Shown: in pieces, positions 21,483 through 32,827 of the stretch
Layout of the letters: each line of letters opens with the position of its first letter
How positions within the stretch are numbered: the first letter of the stretch is position 1
DNA from: Porogramme epimiltina
Lineage: Eukaryota; Basidiomycota; Agaricomycetes; Polyporales; Polyporaceae
Assembly: GCA_900155495.1 (NCBI GenBank)
Contig: FTLJ01000233.1
Coordinates: forward strand, 1-64,000
DNA length: 64,000 bases
Reading direction: 5' to 3'
Position numbers and translations under genes: made by a program
The notes under the pieces: model-generated
Seen by the model: only the letters and a program-made list of their open reading frames with translations
What the model was told of the DNA's origin: nothing
The model's database searches: none

Positions 21483-24400
21483 ATGAACCGGCAGTCGACC
21501 ATGCATCAACAGCTCGAGCAGGTCACCGACCTCTCGACGCTCTCCCCCGTCTCCGAGGACATCATCGTCTCATGCATCCGGGAACGCTTTATGACGGACA
21601 ATATCTACACTAACATCGGCACCTCAGCTCTCGTCGCAGTAAACCCCCACAAGTATGTTCCCAGTAATTCCGACGCCGTCCTCCACAAATACGCGGCCGA
21701 GTACCGCGACACGTCCCCCGACAAGGTCCGGCTTCCTCCGCACATCTTCCAGCTCGCCAACAATGCCTACTACCACATGCGGAGAACGGCACAGGACCAG
21801 TCGTTCATCCTCACGTACGTTTCGTTTTTGCTCTGGCCCCACCTCCGGGCTCATCCCCGGCGTCTGCAGTGGTGAGACGGGCAGCGGCAAGTCGGAGAAC
21901 CGCCGACTCGCGATCAAGACGCTCCTCGAGCTCAGCGTGAGCCAGCCTGGCAAGAAGGGCTCCAAGCTCGGCCACCAGGTGCCCGCGGCCGAGTTCGTGC
22001 TCGAGGCGTTCGGGAACTCGCGCACGCTCTTCAACCCCAACGCGTCCCACTTTGGCAAGTACACGGAGCTGCAGTTCACGGAGCGCGGGCGCATCTGCGG
22101 CGTGAAGACCCTCGACTACTACCTCGAGCGCAGCCGCGTGTCCGGGGCGCCGTCGGGCGAGCGCAACTTCCACATCTTCTACTACCTCATCGCCGGCGCC
22201 TCGGCGGAGGAGCGGGGCCACATGCACCTCTCGGACAAGACGCAGTACCGCTACCTCGGCGCGCGGGCGCCGACGGTGGGGCGCGGCGGGCCCGGGGAGA
22301 ACGACGACGCGGTGCGGTTCGAGCAGCTCAAGGTCGCGCTGAAGAATGTTGGCTTCTCGAAGCGGCACGTCGCCCAGACGTGCCAGCTGATCGCGGCCAT
22401 CCTCCACCTCGGCAACCTCGAGTTCACGATCGACCGCCACCGCAACGAGGACGCCGCCGTCGTGCGCAACTTGGACGTGCTCGACGTCGTGTCTGAGTTC
22501 CTGGGCGTCCAGCCTGCCGCGCTCGAGGCGGCGCTGTCGTACAAGACGAAGCTCGTCAAGAAGGAGCTGTGCACGGTCTTCCTCGACCCCGACGGTGCGT
22601 CCGACAACAGGGATGAGCTCGCGAAGACGCTCTACTCGCTCCTGTTCGCCTGGCTCAACGAGCACATCAACCAACGGCTGTGCCGTGACGACTTCACCAC
22701 GTTCATCGGCTTGTTCGACCTGCCCGGACCGCAGAACATGACGAGCCGCCCGAACTCCCTCGACCAGTTCTGCGTCAACTTCGCGAACGAGCGCCTCCTC
22801 AACTTCACCCAGAAGCGGCTGTTCGAGTCCCACGTCCAAGAATACAACAACGAGGGCATATCCCGGTTCGTTCCCCAGATCGCGTACTTCGACAACTCGG
22901 AGTGCGTGCGGCTGCTCCAGCACCGCCCTGGCGGTCTCATCCACATCATGGACGACCAGGCGCGCCGCATGCCTCGCAAGACGGACCACACGATGGTTGA
23001 GGCGATCACCAAGCGTTGGGGCAACCACTCCTCGTTCAAGTCTGGTGGTATGGACCGCTCTGGCTTCCCGACCTTCACCGTCAGTCATTACAGCGGCCCC
23101 GTCACGTACTCTGCGCAGGGCTTCCTCGAGAAGAACCTCGACGCGCTCAACCCCGACTTCGTGTCGCTCCTCCGCGGCACCAGCGCCGGCACGACCGACG
23201 CGCCCGCGGCGGACGGCTCTGGCTCCATGAACCCCTTCGTCCGCGGCCTCTTCTCGGCGAAGGCCATCGCCACCCAGGCACACCCTCGCAACGAGGACAC
23301 GATCGTCTCCGCGCAGCAGCCCGTTAAGCCCATGCGCGCTCCGTCTACGCGCCGGAAGAACACGATCAAGCGCATGCCGACGCTGAAGGAGAGCGGGGAC
23401 GTCGAGGAGAAGGACCGCGACGAGGAGGAGCCCGCGGCGTCGGGCGGGGCGCCGTGCGTCGCGGGCGAGTTCCGCTCGGCGCTGGACGTGCTGTTCGAAA
23501 CGCTGGAGGACACGCAGTCGTGGTACGTGTTCTGCATCAACCCGAACGACTCGCAGCTCCCGAACCAGATGGAGGGCCGGTCTGTGAAGGCGCAGGTGCG
23601 GAGCGTCGGGCTGGCGGAGATCGCGCGCCGGAACGTGAACGTGTTCGAGGCGATGATGACGCCCGACGAGTTCACGGATCGCTACCGGCCCCTGATCACC
23701 TCTGTTGGCGTTTCGGAGGGCGATTCGCGCTCGCAGGTCCAGCAGTCGCAGGCCGCCCTCGGCCTTCAGGAACGTGATATCGTGTTGGGCATGTCGATGG
23801 TGCGTTCCAGTGTTGTTTATGGTGTGCGTGTGGATCCTGAACGGTACCTCAGGTCTTCCTGTCTCAAGCAGCGTTCCACCGCCTTGAAGATGACCTTCGT
23901 TCCAAGGACACCGAAGAGCAGAAGCGGAATCGTATGCGGGACGCGGAAGCGGAGGCAGGTCTCGACCCTCGCAGTCTTGGTGACCCCTACGCGCCCTACC
24001 AGGTTCCCGGCGCCGAGAACTCTCCCTACGCTGGCGACTCCGGTGACCCGTTCAACACCTCCAGCCAGGCCCTTCCTCTCGTTGCCAATGCCTCTCCTTT
24101 CCAGCGCGCCGACATGTATGAGGATTATGACGAACGGAAGTCCCTCCGCAGCGAAGACTATGATGGTCGCAGCGCGTACACCAGCCAGCGTGATGACGCG
24201 TCGGTATCTAACTTCGGCACGGAATCGTACGCTCCCTCGCGCAACATGTTCCAGAACGCAGACCAGAAGGGTCTCCTCGACAAGGAGGCTTTGGCTGGCG
24301 AGATCCAGGAGGGCGAGACAGCAGAGGTTCTCAAGGAAACCTCGGCACGTCGTCGATGGGTCATGCTCTGTTGGGTGCTCACGTTCTGGGTACCGACTTT

Positions 24401-27400
24401 CGCCATTGCGCATATCGGCCGGATGAAGCGTATCGACATTCAACAGGCATGGCGCGAGAAGCTCGCGCTCAACATACTCATCTGGTTGGTCTGTGGTGCC
24501 GCCGTCTTCGTCATCGCTATCATCTCCCCCCTCATCTGCCCTACGGAGCACATCTTCAACACCTCGGAGCTCGCGTCGCATTCGAAGACGAACAACCCCA
24601 ACAACGTGTACACGTCCATTCGCGGCGAAGTGTTTGACCTTTCGAACCTCGTCGGCGACCATCAGCGCGCCGTGCCAGTCATCCCGTCCAAATCCATCCT
24701 CTCGTACGGTGGTACTTCGGCAGACAACCTTTTCCCGGTCCAGGTATGTTCCTTAGAACTGCGTATAGATGTGGATACTCATCGTACCTAGGTTTCGGCT
24801 CTGTGCAATGGTATCGACGGCACGGTCAACCCATATGTTGTTCTGAGCTCTAGCAACAACACCGACGAGAACGCGCAGTATCACGATTTCCGTTCATGGA
24901 CGACCGACCCTCGCCCAGATTGGTACTTCGAGCAAATGACCATGATGCGATGGAACCAGCGCGTCGGCTTCATGGCCTACAGTCACAAACAGATCAAGTC
25001 GATGGCCTCGTCCGGCAGTTCGGTCGCTATCTACAACGGCCTCGTCTACGATTTCACCGAGTACCTCACTAACCCACCGACGGTTGCGACGCTCCCGAAC
25101 AACGCGGTTGCTCCATCGGGCATCACCACATCGTTCATGCATCAGTCCATCCTCGATGTCTTCCAGCACAACGCGGGAGGTGATGTGACGAAGAGTATCG
25201 ACGGCCTGAATCTCGACTCGGACGTCCTGCAGCGCCAGCGAGTCTGCATGAGGAACTTGTTCATGATTGGCAAAGTCGACAACCGTAACTCCCCTCAATG
25301 TCTCTTCGCGACGTATATCCTGCTCGCTTTGTCGATCATGATGGTCAGCGTCATCGCGTTCAAGTTCATTGCCTCCGTCAACTTCAGCGCTGCGCGTGCG
25401 CCCGAGGACCACGACAAGTTCGTTATCTGCCAGGTGCCGTGTTACACGGAAGGTAACAGCTCCCTCAAGAAGACGATCGACTCGCTCGCGCAGATGAAGT
25501 ACGACGACAAGCGCAAGCTTCTCTTTATCATTTGTGATGGTATGGTCGTCGGTTCCGGCAACGACATGCCCACCCCGCGAATCGTCCTCGACGTCCTCGG
25601 CGCAAACCCTAACGTCGACGCGGAGCCTCTCAGCTTCCTCTCCCTCGGTGAAGGCGCCAAGCAACACAACATGGGCAAGGTCTTCTCTGGCCTATACGAG
25701 ACCGCCGGTCACGTCGTACCGTATATCGTTGTCGTTAAGTGCGGTAAGCCCGGCGAGAAGTCGCGGCCGGGTAACCGTGGTAAGCGTGACTCGCAGATGA
25801 TCCTCATGCGCTTCTTGAACAAGGTAAATACCATTCTTACTGTATCTCAGGTAAGAGATTGATCACAGTTACAGGTTCACTTCAATGCTCCGATGAACCC
25901 GCTCGAGCTGGAGATGTACCACCAGATAAAGAACGTTATTGGTGTCAACCCGACCTTCTATGAGTATGTATTCATGGTGGATGCCGATACAACCGTCGCG
26001 CCGCTCTCTTTGAACCGTCTTATCTCAGCGTAAGTTCCCACCTGTTCTCCTTCTGATTATCGCATGTTGACTTTGTTTTAGCATGATCCACGACAAGAAG
26101 CTCCTCGGCTGCTGTGGCGAGACAGAGTTGGCAAACGCAAAACAGTCTCTCATTACGATGATGCAAGTCTACGAATACTTCATCTCTCATCACATGGCCA
26201 AAGCTTTCGAGAGTCTGTTCGGTTCCGTCACCTGTTTGCCCGGTTGTTTCACGCTTTACCGTCTCCGCACCCCGGATACGCACAAGCCGCTCTTCATCAG
26301 CAACCAGATTATCGAGGACTATTCAGAGAACCGCGTCGATACGCTCCATATGAAGAACCTTCTGCACCTCGGTGAAGATCGTTACCTCACGACGCTCCTC
26401 CTCAAGCACTTCTCCAACTACAAGACGCAGTTCGTTCGGGACGCTCATGCATACACTGTCGCTCCAGACGACTGGAAGGTTTTGCTGTCGCAGCGTCGGC
26501 GTTGGATTAACTCGACTGTCCACAATCTGGGCGAACTTGTCTTCCTCGATCAGCTTTGCGGTTTCTGCTGTTTCTCCATGCGTTTCGTCGTCATGATCGA
26601 TCTTTTGTCGACTGTCATCCAGCCCGTTACAGTGGCATACGTACGTCTTTCTTGCCAACTGATCGAAACGAGATGTTGACGAAAGTGTCTTTGCAGATCG
26701 TTTATCTCGTCTACCTTGCTGCCGGCGTTCACGCGACGATCCCTACTCTTTCGATTATCCTCATCGCCGCGGTGTATGGTCTCCAGGCGCTCGTGTTCAT
26801 TCTCCGTCGCAAGTGGGACATGATTGGCTGGATGATCTTCTACATCCTTGCCATCCCCGCCTTCTCGTTCTTCCTGCCGCTCTACTCTTTCTGGAGGATG
26901 GACGACTTCTCTTGGGGTCAGACTCGTGTCGTCCTGGGAGAGTCTGGTAAGAAGATGATCGTTCACGTAAGTGTCTCGGTTCTTTTCCTTGCGAGAAGAG
27001 TTCTAACCCTATGGCACAGGATGAGGGCAAGTTCGATCCCCGCTCGATTCCCCTCAAGTCCTGGAACGATTACGTATGTTGTCTTGTTGATGACTCGTAC
27101 GCCGCCTTAACATGTGTTTTACATCGCAGGAAAACGAGTTGTGGGACAAGGAGTCCAACCACAGCATTGGATCATGGGTACCGCCAACGAAGATGCGCAA
27201 TGAGTACGCCGAGTCGCACACCGCCTCCATCTACGGCAGGGAGACCTTCTACGAACCTGCCATGTCCCGCGCGTACTCGCCCGCGCCGTCACAGATGCAG
27301 ATGATGTACCCTCCGCCAGGCTATCACTCCGGTCGCAATACCCCGTTGTCACAAGTCATGGCCCCAGGAGTCCTTCACCAGCCCATGCCTTCTCGCCCTG

Positions 27401-27648
27401 CTACAGGCTACCTCGATGTCCAAATCCCAGGAACAAGGAGTCCAGAAGACCAAGACTTCTTCAGCGGGCCGACGGACGCCGAGATCGAGCGTGCGGTTGA
27501 CGATCATCTCCGTAACGCCGACCTGTCGACCGTCACTAAAAGGGAGATCCGCCGACGTCTAGAGGAGCAGTTCGGCCAGGACCTTTCCTCGCGCAAGCGG
27601 GTCATCAACGATGCCATCGATCGTGTGCTGCTTTCGCGCGCCGGTTGA
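21483..27648 (+). CDS. Class V-type chitin synthase with N-terminal myosin motor domain
   Basis: Plasma-membrane processive glycosyltransferase that polymerises UDP-GlcNAc into chitin. About 1,900 aa in nine exons. Start [13 protein letters not shown] was preferred because the frame upstream is not family-like. The motor domain (to about 23850) has the P-loop [13 protein letters not shown], restored across intron 1 (21812-21868), a switch-I-like [13 protein letters not shown], and [11 protein letters not shown] in place of switch II. Next come a linker ([16 protein letters not shown]), two membrane helices (24350-24540) and a cytochrome b5-like segment ([27 protein letters not shown]). A third helix follows at 25310, and then the catalytic core with [38 protein letters not shown] and [14 protein letters not shown]. 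Several more helices (26697-26900) and a C-terminal DEK_C-like helical domain ([18 protein letters not shown] to VLLSRAG) end the protein. All key catalytic motifs are present. Confidence 0.95.
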
Positions 27649-28799
27649 TTACGACCACGATGCACGTACGTACATACGGACCCCGGATGGCTTGCCTTGC
27701 GTGCCTCGGACGCTCGGACACTGCTGCTGGTCATCATTCCCTTTTACGCCCTAGGTACACTTCGCTTCGCACTATCTTTTTCGCAGCAGGATTTTTCGTT
27801 AGTATGGACAGCACGGACATCTCTCATCATCAGACAGACATCTTGCACTCTCGCTCGTATAATAACGTCGTACCGACCCACCCGCTCATCCATCGTCGCA
27901 CATCCATGTACTCGCTATCCTTCACTATCATACTACTTACGTAGAACGAGCTTTGCGTGAAACTTCTCCAGGATCGAAGTCAGGTAGCGGGAGACTAACA
28001 AGACACTAGTCAACTTCCAGAAACTGCTCCAATGCTTGGATAAATTCGTCATGGGGAATTTCTTATCCTCGCTTCCCCGTTAAGTCCTGAACTCATTCTT
28101 AGTCTGTGCTCACTTCGCACTATGTGCGATACATCGCGCTTTCGATATTGGTTCTTACGGTGAGTGCTTCTTGGATCAGATCGCACTACGGAGCATGTTG
28201 TTGATTCGGCGGGATGTCCAGATGTACAGTTTACGCCCGCGTAGAATGAATATTTCACTTGGTCCGGCTTAAGTTCAATGCCGTCACTCTCTGCTACAAC
28301 CGGGGTGGCGGAGGCACGTACCCCGAACCAACCTTCCGAAGAACGGAATGGCTGTCAGATCGCAGTACGACTCTGAGTTTCTTAGACGTTGGGTGGTCTT
28401 GTGGCTTATGCCTCCAGTGGCCCTTTCTCTTGTCAGATTTTACTACCGTAATTCTGGATGTCAGGTGTCTACGATCGGATCCTGCAGCGCGATTTCTGGT
28501 GATGTCCCTTCCCTTACTGACGTCAATGACGGCTAAGCTAGCTCTAGTCCAGCTGAAAGCCTTCCCAGTCCTTATGGGGAGCTCTCTGGCACTACTGTGG
28601 AGACACCATGGTGTATCGCTCTACTATGAAAGGTTAATGACTACGTCTCCAAGGCGTGTCCGTGTGGGCGCTGTCATCTTGCCTCAGATGTTCTCCCTCC
28701 GACTGATGTAACGGTTTACGTGTAAGTGGAACGGAGCCTAGGGCAGCGGAAGGCTCGCCGAAGGTCCTGCGGCCCATATTAAACCGCGGCGGTAAGCCT
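27649..28799. other. Intergenic; boundary between the GC-rich region and the P450 array
   Basis: A 1.15-kb gap holding the chitin synthase 3' region and the promoter of P450-1. Open frames at 28259-28711 show no motif. GC content falls across this interval. Confidence 0.5.
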
Positions 28800-30939
28800 A
28801 TGGAATCCCCAATGACCTCCATGCATCTCATGTTCGTTCTATATTGCTTCGCTCTCGCCATCGCGCTCTCCGTAGGTGCTTACTTACGTTGCCTCGCGCA
28901 ATGGAAGGCACGTTCCCGAGGCCTCTCCCCGCCACCAGGGCCGACTGGCCTCCCTCTTGTGGGGAACCTTTTCGACATGCCTAAGTTCAACCTCCGGTTT
29001 GCGTATCGTGATCTCTGTCAGAAGTATGGTGAGTGGTGGTTGCTTCGGCTTTTTACTCCTCTATGTTGAACTATATGCCACCAGGGGATATCGTCCACTT
29101 GCGCGCCATGGGTCGCTCTTTCGTGGTTCTCGGAAACGCAGAGGTAGTCCTGGAATACTTGGAGAAGCGTTCGGCCAACACTTCCGATAGGATCGACAGC
29201 CCATTGACTGAAGTGTGAGTGGCTATGGCACTAAGCCTTGTTTTATGTTCGACTGGCTGATGGTTTGTACGTTGGATAGTACTGGATTGACCATGAACTT
29301 CGGATTCATGCCTTACGGTCAACTGTGGCGGCGTCACCGGCGTGAATTCTGGCAATGCTTCCATCATAACGCGTGTGCGAAATACTGGCCTGTCCAGCGT
29401 GCCGTCGCCCACGAGTTTCTTGGATTATTGCTCAAGGATCCGCTCAAGTTCAAGGAGTACATCAGATAGTGAGCAAATCTCGTTCACAAAACGTTGTTCG
29501 TTCGTTGATCGCCCGTACAGTACTTTCGCGTCATCTATCCTCCAGGTCGTCTACGGGATCACCCCTTCGACGGAGGACGACCTTTACGTCAAAATGGTGG
29601 AGGCAGCGCTCGACGCGGTGGCCTACGGCATGGTAGCAGGCAAATGGCTTGTCGAGTATCTTCCGTCCCTACGGTATATGCCTTCGTGGTTCCCAGGGTC
29701 AGGCGAGCAGACGTGTTTTGTTGAGTGGCGGAAGGCATGTTCCGTGCTCAAGAATGCCCCCTTCGAACATTCCAAGGGCGCAATGGTGAGGAATATTGGG
29801 TTCTTTCATGTTTTTCTTGGCCTGATGTCTTGATATGAGAACAGGACGACGAACGTGTTCGCGAGTCTGTTGTGGGTCAGCTTTTGAAGAATTTGTCTGT
29901 CCTGAAGGGGTCTGTCGCTGAGGAAGAAGAAATCGTGAAGAATGTGGGAGCTGTGTCGTTCATTGGTAAGTCTTGTTACCCATGTCATTCTGTTTGATGT
30001 GACTGACTTGATTCCCGCAGGTGGATCAGACACAGTGCGTTCACGATTAACACGATGTCATACTAGGGAGGCTCATTCCCTGGATTCATTAGACCTACGG
30101 AGCACTGCTTGCTACGTTCCTAGCTCTATCTCTCCACCCCGAGATTTTGAGGAAGGCGCAAGCCGAACTAGACGCTGTAGTTGGCTCTGACCGACTTCCT
30201 GACTTCAGTGATCGTGATGCTCTGGTCTACGTTAACGCGATCATCATGGAGACCTCCAGGTGGCATGTTGTTGGCCCACTCAGTGGTATCCACTACACAA
30301 TGGAAGACGATGAATTTCATGGGTACTTCATTCCCGCGGGGACCGCCCTCATACCAAACACATGGTGCGTGCGAGTGTTGAATGCTTGTGCTACGTTTCC
30401 TTGCTTATGCAACTGTTCCTCAGGGCCTGTATGCACGACTCAGAGATGTATCCGGACCCGGATGCCTTCCGACCGGAACGTTTCATCCGAGAGGGGCGAA
30501 TTGACCCCAACGTTAGAGATCCCAACGCTTTTGTCTTTGGATACGGACGAAGGTTAGTCCATGGAACGCTGCTGCTCTGTGCGCGCTTCGTGACCTCACC
30601 GGACTTGGGATCTTAGGGCCTGTCCCGGTCGTCACTTCGCACTGGACGGGCTTTTCATCAACGTAGCTTCGGTCATTCACACGTTCGACATCACTCCTCC
30701 CCTAGACGACAATGGGGCCCCAATCAAGATCGCGTACAGCCAGACGGATGGCATGATCTCGTAATCGCTTTTCCAACACAGCGCAAAGCTGGAGATGCTG
30801 ACTGCGCGTGCACTACAGATATCCCGAGGATTGCCGCTGCTCGATCAAACCGCGCTCGCCTTCCTTTGAAGCTTTGATTTTGAGGCACAATACGAGGGTA
30901 CAAGCCGGGGTGCAGTCTGGAGACTATAACTCATCATGA
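28800..30939 (+). CDS. Cytochrome P450 (array member 1)
   Basis: Membrane-anchored heme monooxygenase of the ER; substrate unknown. Ten exons. N-terminal helix MHLMFVLYCFALAIALSVGAY, then WKARSRGLSPPPGPTGLPLVGN. C-helix WRRHRREFW. The I-helix motif GGSDT comes from a 14-nt exon (30021-30034) and continues TYGALLATFLALSLHP. K-helix ETSRWH keeps E-x-x-R although neighbours have EALRWH. PERF region [13 protein letters not shown]. The heme loop FGYGRRACPGRHFA is split by an intron between the two parts around RR/AC. The C-terminus is YPEDCRCSIKPRS and ends at 30939. Closest in the window to member 2, with which it shares the WFPGSG-x-Q-x-CFV segment. All motifs are intact, so it is probably functional. 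Confidence 0.92.
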
Positions 30940-31377
30940 CCTCCCATATTAATTAGCGAAGAAGTGGGCGCATTACGCAGTATTGACACAGAACTTCCGG
31001 ATTGCAGTGTGTTATATCTATCATGCTCGAGCAAAACACCTTTCAATCACAGTCAAGGTGCAGACTCGATTTGATGGGTGATCACGGAATTACCGAGTAT
31101 TCTGCTTAGAAGCTAGACACTGCCCGGTGCAGCACGTAAGGAAACGCGAACGCTCTGTCGCCGCGCTGAAGTAGCTCGTCGAAGATCGACCATGAAAGGT
31201 AGCGTAATTAGGGGTGATTGCAGGGCACTGAAGCGTCTAGGTCGGAATGGAGCTGCGCGCCGTCATACAGGTTCCCCTCCGGACCGCTCGACATGATTGA
31301 CTTCGGTGACTCTAATAGTGAGAATTGCATGACCGTCCCTTCGAATCGCTCTCGTGTGCATATAGAGCTTGTCGCGG

Positions 31378-31415
31378 TTCTTGAAGATACAGTCTATTCT
31401 TGAAGATACAGTCTA
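31378..31415 (+). repeat. Perfect 19-bp tandem duplication
   Basis: The unit TTCTTGAAGATACAGTCTA occurs twice head-to-tail with no mismatch (31378-31396, 31397-31415). It looks like a recent replication-slippage event. Confidence 0.9.
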
Positions 31416-31973
31416 TACCAATGTAACCTGTTGCTTGATGCCATGTGGCTGGGTGGGCTTGCGACTGTGCCATGTGTTACAACCAATGTACTACAGCAGG
31501 TGGGAGGAGATTGAACTAGTTTAAGCTTCACTCTTGGGGCCCTGTCGAGGAAATTTTGGCGCTAGGGTTGCATCACGTGACACACGAAGCGCCCAAATTG
31601 CCCATTTCGAGTCTCGAAGCTACTTGCCACGCGGCGCCTCAAGGAGAAGCCCACAATGTCTCATCACATACCCTCAAATATTCGTGTAAGAACGATGTGG
31701 CGCCGATACAATAATAGTGCGTGATAGTTCTGACGACCAAGTCATGCGAGAAGCTTGAATTGACAGGCTTGGAAAGTACCAGATGTCTGATAGCACTATC
31801 GTCGTGGGCCGTCACCCGACTACATCTATATGGGCTGCGATCAAACATGCACTCGCAACATCTGCCAAACTCGCCCCACGGGGCTTGTATCAAGTCCGTG
31901 CTTTCACACACAGACTGACATCATATGTATGCTCACTCCAGAAAGTCAGGGGCACGGGGCGCCTTATCCCTGG

Positions 31974-31992
31974 GACTGTCCCAGAGACTGTC
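31974..31992. repeat. Left copy of a 19-bp motif shared with 32495-32513
   Basis: GACTGTCCCAGAGACTGTC occurs here and again at 32495-32513 in the same orientation. Each copy is part of a larger palindromic context (here TGGGAC-T-GTCCCA at 31971-31983). Confidence 0.75.
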
Positions 31993-32497
31993 CCGCGCTA
32001 GGCTCAGGCGCTTGAAATGTAACGCCCTCAGTAACACCTCGCCACGCCCTTTGATCAAGCCGCCGCGGTTGCAAGCCACCAACGGCGTGCACGGCTTATG
32101 CATTAGAAGTATCCTGCATGTGTAAGCACTATACACAGAAATGCCGCGTGCCACTCAAGCAGTAGAAGTAATCAGCGTGCTTGCGGCGCAATATACGCTG
32201 CAGCATTAAATATTAGCAGAAGAATATATGCTACTATTTACGGCCCTGCGCGCAATGCGTGAACTGTCGCATGTGGAGCCAGTGCCTCGGTAAGAGTGGC
32301 CCAACCACAGAGCCGAAGCGGACGCTGGTTTGAATTAGCCCGCGCGAAGCCCAGGAAACCATGGGGCAACGATAGTGGGAGAGGGCCTTTGCCCTTGGCC
32401 ACACCGCGCGCTGTGGCGAAGTGAAAAGAGGTCACAACGAAAGCGCCTCTTATAACAGTGACAATGTATGTGACTAGCAAAGCGTTGTCTCAGAGAC

Positions 32498-32522
32498 TGT
32501 CCCAGAGACTGTCTCTGGGACA
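32498..32522. repeat. Perfect 25-bp palindrome
   Basis: TGTCCCAGAGA at 32498-32508 and its exact reverse complement at 32512-32522 flank a 3-nt centre. It overlaps the right copy of the 19-bp motif. It could be a protein-binding site or the end of a small transposable element. Confidence 0.8.
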
Positions 32523-32827
32523 AAGCTCCCCGTCGCTCGGACGTTCTCGCTCACTCTCAGGACATGCTAGCATGTGACTGTTAGTTTGCTCCAATATGGC
32601 ATTTGGTGGTGGGTCGGCGCGCGGTTCACTGTCCAAATAGCTCAAGGTTTGTTCTCTATACTCTGTGTGTCCTTATAAGGCAGCCAAGTGTACACGGAGT
32701 CTTGACTAATTGTACCGCTACCCAAGACCAGGGATATGTGCACGTGAAGTCGGCAGCAGTGAGCCCTTGTTATTTATCTTGTACTATGACCAGAAGTGAA
32801 TGAGGCGAGTACAGTAGACCCCAAGTG

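Larger units (their letters stand above)
30940..32827. other. Intergenic between P450-1 and P450-2, with short repeats
   Basis: A 1.9-kb interval, the longest in the first half of the array. No protein recognised. It holds a 19-bp perfect tandem duplication (31378-31415) and two copies of a palindromic motif about 520 bp apart (31974-31992 and 32495-32513), described separately. The stretch between those copies may be a small non-autonomous mobile element. Confidence 0.5.

Noticed and set aside
21811..23283. 490-codon open frame on the minus strand
   Set aside because: It is the exact antisense of the chitin synthase motor domain. Strong GC bias at third positions keeps the opposite strand open; the predicted product is an Arg/Glu/Val-rich shadow without motifs.
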